Source: Paraburkholderia lycopersici (GTDB lineage: Bacteria; Pseudomonadota; Gammaproteobacteria; Burkholderiales; Burkholderiaceae). Taken from it: a stretch of DNA of 64,000 bases. Shown piece by piece: positions 59,512 through 64,000 of this stretch. Where the stretch lies: positions 1-64,000 of the forward strand of contig NZ_FMYQ01000015.1 of NCBI RefSeq assembly GCF_900096975.1, given 5' to 3'. A model generated the notes under the pieces. It had not been told where the DNA came from and did no database searches. It saw only the letters and a list, made by a program, of their open reading frames with translations. The position numbers were made by a program, and so were the translations under genes. Each line of letters begins with the position of its first letter. The stretch's first letter is position 1.

Positions 59512-60804
59512 ATGTGGTATGCCCTTGTCGAACAGCAGCGCCAATGGCTGAGCGCCTGGCGCGAGGCGGCGCGGTACGCGCGCGAGGCGTGCGACGCGTG
59601 GCCCGCGCCGGCGCTGGTCCGCGCCGCCTCGTCCTGCTACGCGGATCTGTTCGAGCCTCTTCTCGGCCTCGCCACGGCGCCGCCGTCGTTCGCGATCGGC
59701 AGCATCGCGAACGGTGGAAGCCCTTGCGGCGTCGACGAGCACATCGTCGCGACTATGCCGTTCTGCAACCTGCGACGCTTTTCCCGCGCCGGCGCGGCGC
59801 GCGACGTGCTGCTGTGCGCGCCGCTGGCGGGCCATGCGGCCGTCATGATGCGGGAGACCGTCGAGGCGCTGCTCGCCGACGGCGACGTCTACATCACCGA
59901 CTGGGTCAACGCGCGCGACGTGTCCCTCGCCGCGGGCCGCTTCGGCCTTGCCGAATACGTGGCGATGCTCGACGGTTTCATCGACAGCCTCGTGCGCGAC
60001 AAACGCGATGCACGCGGCACACGTCGCAAAAGGCCGTTGCACGTTGTCGCTGTCTGTCAGTCGACCTTTCCCGCGCTCGGCGCGCTGGCGCTGCGCGCGC
60101 AACGCGGATGCGCACCGCCCGCGAGCATCACGCTGATCGGCGGCCCGCTCGACGCGCGCATCAATCCGGGCACGCTCGGCCTCGCGGCCGCGTCGCATTC
60201 GCTCGACTGGTGCGAGCGCCATCTGATCGACGTCGTGCCGGCCGGATTCGCCGGGCGCGGCCGGCACGTCTTCCCGACGTGGCTGCAGCAAGCCGAGATC
60301 GCGATCGTCTATCCCCATCGCTACGTGTCGCTGGTCGAGCGCTATGCACAGGCAAGCTCGCGCGGCGATTGCGGCGCGCTCGCCGAGGCGCGGCGCGCAG
60401 TGCTCGAGTACACGGCGCTGCTCGACATGCCGGCCGAGTACTTTCTCGACACCGTCGATATCGTGTTCCAGCGCGTCTCGCTGGCAAACCGCACGTGGCG
60501 CGTGAACGGCAAGCTCGTCGAGCCGGCGGCGCTGCGAGACGTCGCGCTGCTGACCGTCGAGGGCACGCGCGATGCCGTCACGGGCGCCGGACAGACGCAC
60601 GCGGCGCTGGAAATGTGCAGTGGCATAGCGGCGGCCGCGCGGCAGCACCTCGATGTCGACGGCTGCGATCATTACGGGCTGTTTACCGGCGACCGCTGGC
60701 GCGGCGAGGTGCATCCGGCGCTGCAGGCAACGTTCACACGCGCCGAAGCGTTCCGCCAGCAAGCGTACGTGCAGCCGCGCAGGTCAGGCGTCGCGTCAGG
60801 GTGA
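59512..60804 (+). CDS. phaZ: Intracellular PHB depolymerase
   Basis: 430 residues of the intracellular PhaZ family, starting MWYALVEQQRQW. The nucleophile is Cys182 in VAVCQSTFPALG, the same cysteine type and almost the same number as Cys183 in Cupriavidus PhaZa1. Other family blocks: TDWVNARDV, GGPLDARINP, FQRVSLANRTWRVNGKLV and the His part DHYGLFTGDRW. It breaks down stored PHB granules. Start at 59512 with GAGG six bases ahead; ATG 59509 is directly before it. Confidence 0.92.
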   Translation: MWYALVEQQRQWLSAWREAARYAREACDAWPAPALVRAASSCYADLFEPLLGLATAPPSFAIGSIANGGSPCGVDEHIVATMPFCNLRRFSRAGAARDVLLCAPLAGHAAVMMRETVEALLADGDVYITDWVNARDVSLAAGRFGLAEYVAMLDGFIDSLVRDKRDARGTRRKRPLHVVAVCQSTFPALGALALRAQRGCAPPASITLIGGPLDARINPGTLGLAAASHSLDWCERHLIDVVPAGFAGRGRHVFPTWLQQAEIAIVYPHRYVSLVERYAQASSRGDCGALAEARRAVLEYTALLDMPAEYFLDTVDIVFQRVSLANRTWRVNGKLVEPAALRDVALLTVEGTRDAVTGAGQTHAALEMCSGIAAAARQHLDVDGCDHYGLFTGDRWRGEVHPALQATFTRAEAFRQQAYVQPRRSGVASG

Positions 60805-60861
60805 GGCGTCCGTCTCGCGAGGCGCACGGGCGGCGCGGCCGGTGCCGGTGCCGGCACATCG

Positions 60862-60875
60862 TTGAGCCAGATCAA
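60862..60875 (+). promoter_or_regulatory. FNR/ANR box for ABC-2 type system
   Basis: TTGAGccagATCAA, 69 bp before the ATPase ATG, inside the 140-bp gap after phaZ. CAACAT (60897-60902) is at the 21-nt -10 spacing. This is the last box found in the island. Confidence 0.65.
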
Positions 60876-60944
60876 CCGGCGCGCAGGGGCGGCTGCCAAC
60901 ATGCAAACACCCCCGTCTTTCACCGCTCGACGCGCCAGGCCGCC

Positions 60945-61745
60945 ATGTCCACTTCCGTCATCGAAACACACGCGCTTTGCCGCCGCTTCGGCGAGGTCAC
61001 GGCGGTCGATTCGCTGACGCTCACCGTCGACGCCGGCGAAACGTTCGGGTTGCTCGGCCGCAACGGCGCCGGCAAATCGACCGTCATCAAGATGCTCACG
61101 ACCTTGTTGCCGCCGAGCGGCGGCAGCGCAACCGTCTGCGGTTTCGACGTCGTGCGCGAATCCGCCCGCGTGCGGCAAATGATCGGCTATGTTCCGCAAG
61201 CCCTTTCCGCCGATGGCGATCTCACCGGCTACGAGAACCTGCTCGTCTTCGCCCAGCTCTACGACATTCCGCGCGCGGAACGCGCCGAGCGCATCGGCCG
61301 TGCCCTCGCTTTCATGGGGCTGAAGGACGCCGCGCACCGGCTCGTGAAAACCTACTCGGGCGGCATGATCCGCCGGCTCGAAATCGCGCAGTCCACGCTG
61401 CACCGTCCGCGCGTGCTGTTTCTCGACGAACCCACGGTCGGGCTCGATCCCGTCGCGCGCCAGTCGGTCTGGGAGCAGGTCGAGCGGCTGCAGTCGCGCT
61501 TTGACGCCGCGGTGCTGCTCACCACGCATTACCTCGAAGAAGCCGAGCATTTGTGCCAGCGCGTCGCCATCATGAGCCGCGGGCGCGTGGCCGCCATCGG
61601 TACGCCTGCCGCGCTGCGCGCGGCGATCGGTCCGGGTGCGAGCTTCGAGGACGTGTTCGAACACTACACACGCGACGAGGCCCCCCTCGCCGGAGCTTAC
61701 GATGAAGTCTCCCAGACCCGCAGAACCAGTCAACGCCTCGGCTGA
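60945..61745 (+). CDS. ABC transporter ATP-binding protein (DrrA/NodI type)
   Basis: 266 residues. Walker A GRNGAGKS (38-45), signature YSGGMIRRLEIAQ, Walker B VLFLDEPTVGLDP, and LLTTHYLEEAEHLCQRVAI, the pattern of ATPases working with ABC-2 permeases. The ATG at 60945 has only a weak AGG ahead. It overlaps the permease gene by 44 bp. Cargo unknown; such pairs export drugs, lipids or oligosaccharides. Confidence 0.92.
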   Translation: MSTSVIETHALCRRFGEVTAVDSLTLTVDAGETFGLLGRNGAGKSTVIKMLTTLLPPSGGSATVCGFDVVRESARVRQMIGYVPQALSADGDLTGYENLLVFAQLYDIPRAERAERIGRALAFMGLKDAAHRLVKTYSGGMIRRLEIAQSTLHRPRVLFLDEPTVGLDPVARQSVWEQVERLQSRFDAAVLLTTHYLEEAEHLCQRVAIMSRGRVAAIGTPAALRAAIGPGASFEDVFEHYTRDEAPLAGAYDEVSQTRRTSQRLG

Positions 61746-62562
61746 CGCCGTGCAGGCCGGCATGGGCGGCCCGCGCCGCGCGCCGCTGGTCTCGTTCGTG
61801 GCGAAAACCCTGGCGATCGGCGCGATGGAAGTGCGCAAGCTGCGCCACGACCCAACCGAGCTCGCGACGCGCGCCGTACAGCCCGTCCTGTGGCTCCTCG
61901 TGTTCGGGCAGGTAATGAGCCGGGGCCGCGTGATCGACACTGGCGGCGCGCCTTATCTCGACTTCCTCACCCCCGGCATCCTCGCGCAAAGCGTGCTGTT
62001 CATCGCCATCTTCAACGGCATTTCTGTTATCTGGGAGCGCGATCTCGGCATCGTCCACAAACTGCTCGTGAGCCCCACGCCGCGCTCGGCGCTCGTGCTG
62101 GGCAAGTCACTGGGCGGCGGCGTGCGCGCGCTCGTGCAGGCTGCGGTCGTCATGCTGCTCGCGCTCGCGCTCGGCGTGCATCTGCGCATCGACCTGCTTT
62201 CGGTTGCAGGCGTCGCGTTCTTCGTGGTGCTGGGGGCGGCCGTCTTTTCGAGCTTTTCGCTGATCATCGCCTGCATCGTGAAGACGCGCGAGCGTTTCAT
62301 GGGCGTAGGCCAGGTCCTCACCATGCCGCTCTTTTTCGCGAGCAATGCGATTTATCCGACCTCGCTGATGCCGCGCGCGCTGCAGCTCGTGGCCGCAGCG
62401 AACCCGCTCACGTATCAGGTGGATGCGTTGCGGCGGTTGCTGCTGCCGGGCTTCGCGAGCGCCGCGAGCCCGGGGCTTGCGCTCGACGCCGCCGTGCTGG
62501 CGACCACCCTTGTGGTGCTCGTTGCCGTGTGTGCGCGGCTTTATCCCGATCTGGCCCGATGA
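61702..62562 (+). CDS. ABC-2 type permease (DrrB/NodJ type)
   Basis: 286 residues, six membrane helices. An N-terminal soluble piece of about 40 residues precedes the first helix (AVQPVLWLLVFGQVM). Family marks are FLTPGILAQSVLFIAIFNGISVIWERD and PLFFASNAIYPTSLMPRALQLVAAANPLTYQVDALR near the end. CGGAGC before ATG 61702. Overlap with the ATPase gene argues for translational coupling. Confidence 0.92.
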   Translation: MKSPRPAEPVNASADAVQAGMGGPRRAPLVSFVAKTLAIGAMEVRKLRHDPTELATRAVQPVLWLLVFGQVMSRGRVIDTGGAPYLDFLTPGILAQSVLFIAIFNGISVIWERDLGIVHKLLVSPTPRSALVLGKSLGGGVRALVQAAVVMLLALALGVHLRIDLLSVAGVAFFVVLGAAVFSSFSLIIACIVKTRERFMGVGQVLTMPLFFASNAIYPTSLMPRALQLVAAANPLTYQVDALRRLLLPGFASAASPGLALDAAVLATTLVVLVAVCARLYPDLAR

Positions 62563-62657
62563 CGCAGGCAGCCGGGCAACCGGCTGCAATCGTTCGAGTC
62601 ATGGATTCTGTGCGTCGCGGGCGCCTTGGAAGTCTTTGAGGCGCGCCGCGACGCGTC

Positions 62658-63308
62658 TCATTCGACGCTCAGAAGATTGACGATCGCATGCACGCCCGGC
62701 GTCGATTTCGCCGCGCCGTAGACGAGCCGCCGCTCGGCGTGCGAGGCAACGTTGCCGGTCAGGGTGACCGTGCCGTCGTCGATCCTGATTTCGATGTGCC
62801 TCGCCTCGCGCTCACCGTGCCGCGCGATCGCGGCGCGAATCCCGCGAGCAATGTCCTCGGCCGAGGTTTGGCCGCGGATGCGGATCTTGTCGTTCACGCC
62901 CGTCACCCCGCGCAAATGCGCGATCGCGCGCCGGGCGGCGTGGCTCTGGTAGCCCCACTCGCACTCGCCGAGCAACGTGACGTAGCCGTTCTCGACCTCC
63001 ACCTGCACGTCCTGATTGTTGACGCCGACGGTCCACTCGAGGATCGAGCGCGCCGTGTTCGCGATCGCTTCGTCGCTGCGCTCATCGTCTCGTGGCAGAC
63101 GCACCTCCATCTCCACGACGATTGCGCGTACGCCCGCCACCCGGGCCGCCGCCTTCTGCGCGGCGAGCTTCGCCGGATAGCTCGCCGGATGGCCCGAGAG
63201 CGTCACCACGCCGTTCGATACCTCCACGCCGACAGTCGCGGGTTGAATCGACCGGTCGCACGCGAGCTCGGTTTCTACGTCATGTTTCAATTCGATATCG
63301 GATTTCAT
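62658..63308 (-). CDS. BON-domain protein, three BON repeats
   Basis: 216 residues with three BON domains (about 5-70, 80-150, 150-216), each with a G-x-V-T-L-x-G core: GVVTLSGHPA, GYVTLLGECE and GTVTLTGNVA. No signal peptide, so it is cytosolic unlike OsmY. Proteins of this kind are frequent in stress islands. No FNR box was seen in the 79-bp gap upstream. It converges with the ABC-2 permease. Confidence 0.9.
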   Translation of the reverse strand: MKSDIELKHDVETELACDRSIQPATVGVEVSNGVVTLSGHPASYPAKLAAQKAAARVAGVRAIVVEMEVRLPRDDERSDEAIANTARSILEWTVGVNNQDVQVEVENGYVTLLGECEWGYQSHAARRAIAHLRGVTGVNDKIRIRGQTSAEDIARGIRAAIARHGEREARHIEIRIDDGTVTLTGNVASHAERRLVYGAAKSTPGVHAIVNLLSVE

Positions 63309-63387
63309 CGCAATCCACTCCTGATTGACGTCCTGCCGGGAACATGCAAAAGCGCCCCGCCGCGGATCCGTCCGGCACCCCCGAGAT

Positions 63388-63996
63388 TCATGCCGCCGGC
63401 ACCGAAGCGAAATGCCCGCGAACGAACTCGCGCACCCGGGCTAGATTGGCGAAGGCGGTGTCCGCAGGCATGGCCGGACCGACTTCGTCGAAATGCAGGT
63501 GCCCGACCAGATCGAAACCGGAGGCGCGGAACACGTGCGTATCCTGCAGCAACTGCATCGCCTGCCACCGGCCGTCGGCGACGAAGGAGGCCAACGGCGC
63601 CGCCGAGACGGTCACCACCACGGCGCGGCGTCCCGACAGCAAGCCGTGCACGCCGCCCGGCTGCGTGTCGTACGCGAATCCGCGGCTGAACACGCGGTCG
63701 ATGTAGCCCTTCATCATCGCGGGCATCGCCATCCACCAGAGCGGATAGACGACCGTCACGACATCGGCCGCGAGCACGTCTTTCTGCGCGATCAACACGT
63801 CGGCCATGCGAACGCGCGCGTCGCTTCCCTCGGTCAGTTCCTGCGCGGAGAGCACGGGATCGAAACCCATCCGGTAGAGGTCGTGCACGCGCACGTCATG
63901 GCCAATGCGCACCAGTTCCCCAACGTAGGCACGCGTCACGCTCATGGTGAAACTCTCTTCCACCGGATGCGCGACGACGATCAGATGTTTTTGCAT
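63388..63996 (-). CDS. NAD(P)H:quinone oxidoreductase-like flavoprotein
   Basis: 202 residues of the flavodoxin-like NQO family: VVAHPVEESF binds the FMN/FAD phosphate, YPLWWMAMPAMMKGYIDRVFSRGFAY is the quinone/FAD region. Two-electron reduction of quinones or quinone-like drugs is likely. The start codon is 4 bases from the window end, so its promoter is not visible and membership in the island cannot be judged. Confidence 0.9.
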   Translation of the reverse strand: MQKHLIVVAHPVEESFTMSVTRAYVGELVRIGHDVRVHDLYRMGFDPVLSAQELTEGSDARVRMADVLIAQKDVLAADVVTVVYPLWWMAMPAMMKGYIDRVFSRGFAYDTQPGGVHGLLSGRRAVVVTVSAAPLASFVADGRWQAMQLLQDTHVFRASGFDLVGHLHFDEVGPAMPADTAFANLARVREFVRGHFASVPAA

Positions 63997-64000
63997 GACG

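Noticed and set aside
59460..61745. 761-codon plus-strand frame ending in the ABC ATPase
   Set aside because: Its first two thirds are the wrong frame of phaZ; only the part from ATG 60945 is a gene.
20311..62562. A mobile genomic island with integrase and attachment sites
   Set aside because: I saw no integrase, transposase, tRNA gene or direct repeats at the edges. The term island is used here only for the shared regulation.

Overview
The window is high-GC DNA from a betaproteobacterium of the Burkholderia sensu lato group (Burkholderia, Paraburkholderia or Caballeronia). This rests on the Burkholderiales-type porin at 17.7-18.8 kb, class I polyhydroxybutyrate (PHB) genes, many LysR regulators and a gene set resembling one known from Burkholderia cenocepacia. 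Species cannot be set by reading. No rRNA, tRNA, insertion sequence, CRISPR array or replication origin was seen.

Left part, 1 to about 20 kb: carbon catabolism and sensing. A minus-strand operon (CoA-transferase, acyl-CoA dehydrogenase, etfB, etfA, the last cut by the window edge) faces a LysR gene. A succinyl-CoA:acetate CoA-transferase faces a second LysR gene. A third LysR gene, a chemotaxis receptor and an AraC regulator follow. The AraC gene diverges from a plus-strand operon of acyl-CoA synthetase, short-chain dehydrogenase, thiolase, acyl-CoA dehydrogenase and alpha-methylacyl-CoA racemase, which looks like a branched-acyl-CoA oxidation route without its own hydratase. A porin and a DUF4239 membrane protein close this part.

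Right part, about 20.3 to 62.6 kb: a low-oxygen persistence island. I count 17 FNR/ANR-type boxes (TTGAT-N4-ATCAA or close variants) in gene-free promoter gaps between 20311 and 60875, and noticed none in the gaps of the first 20 kb. Many have a -10-like hexamer 21 nt downstream, the class II FNR layout. The island encodes its own FNR protein, with all four cluster cysteines and the E-S-R recognition residues, in a row with a NarL-type two-component pair and a lone receiver. Content and regulation match the low-oxygen-activated (lxa) locus described in B. cenocepacia.

The island appears to join several survival functions. Seven universal stress proteins, Hsp20, an FtsH-like protease and a sigma-70 factor handle stress and proteostasis. 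A beta-CASP nuclease and a RaiA-like protein may slow RNA and ribosome use. PhaB, PhaC and PhaZ make and consume PHB, with a PfkB kinase and a zinc alcohol dehydrogenase for sugar and redox balance. Two nitroreductases and a monohaem cytochrome c touch redox. An ABC exporter with outer-membrane channel, a nitrate/taurine-type ABC system, an ABC-2 system and a potassium channel handle transport. Several small conserved-looking proteins have no assignable function. A BON-domain protein and an NAD(P)H:quinone oxidoreductase end the window.
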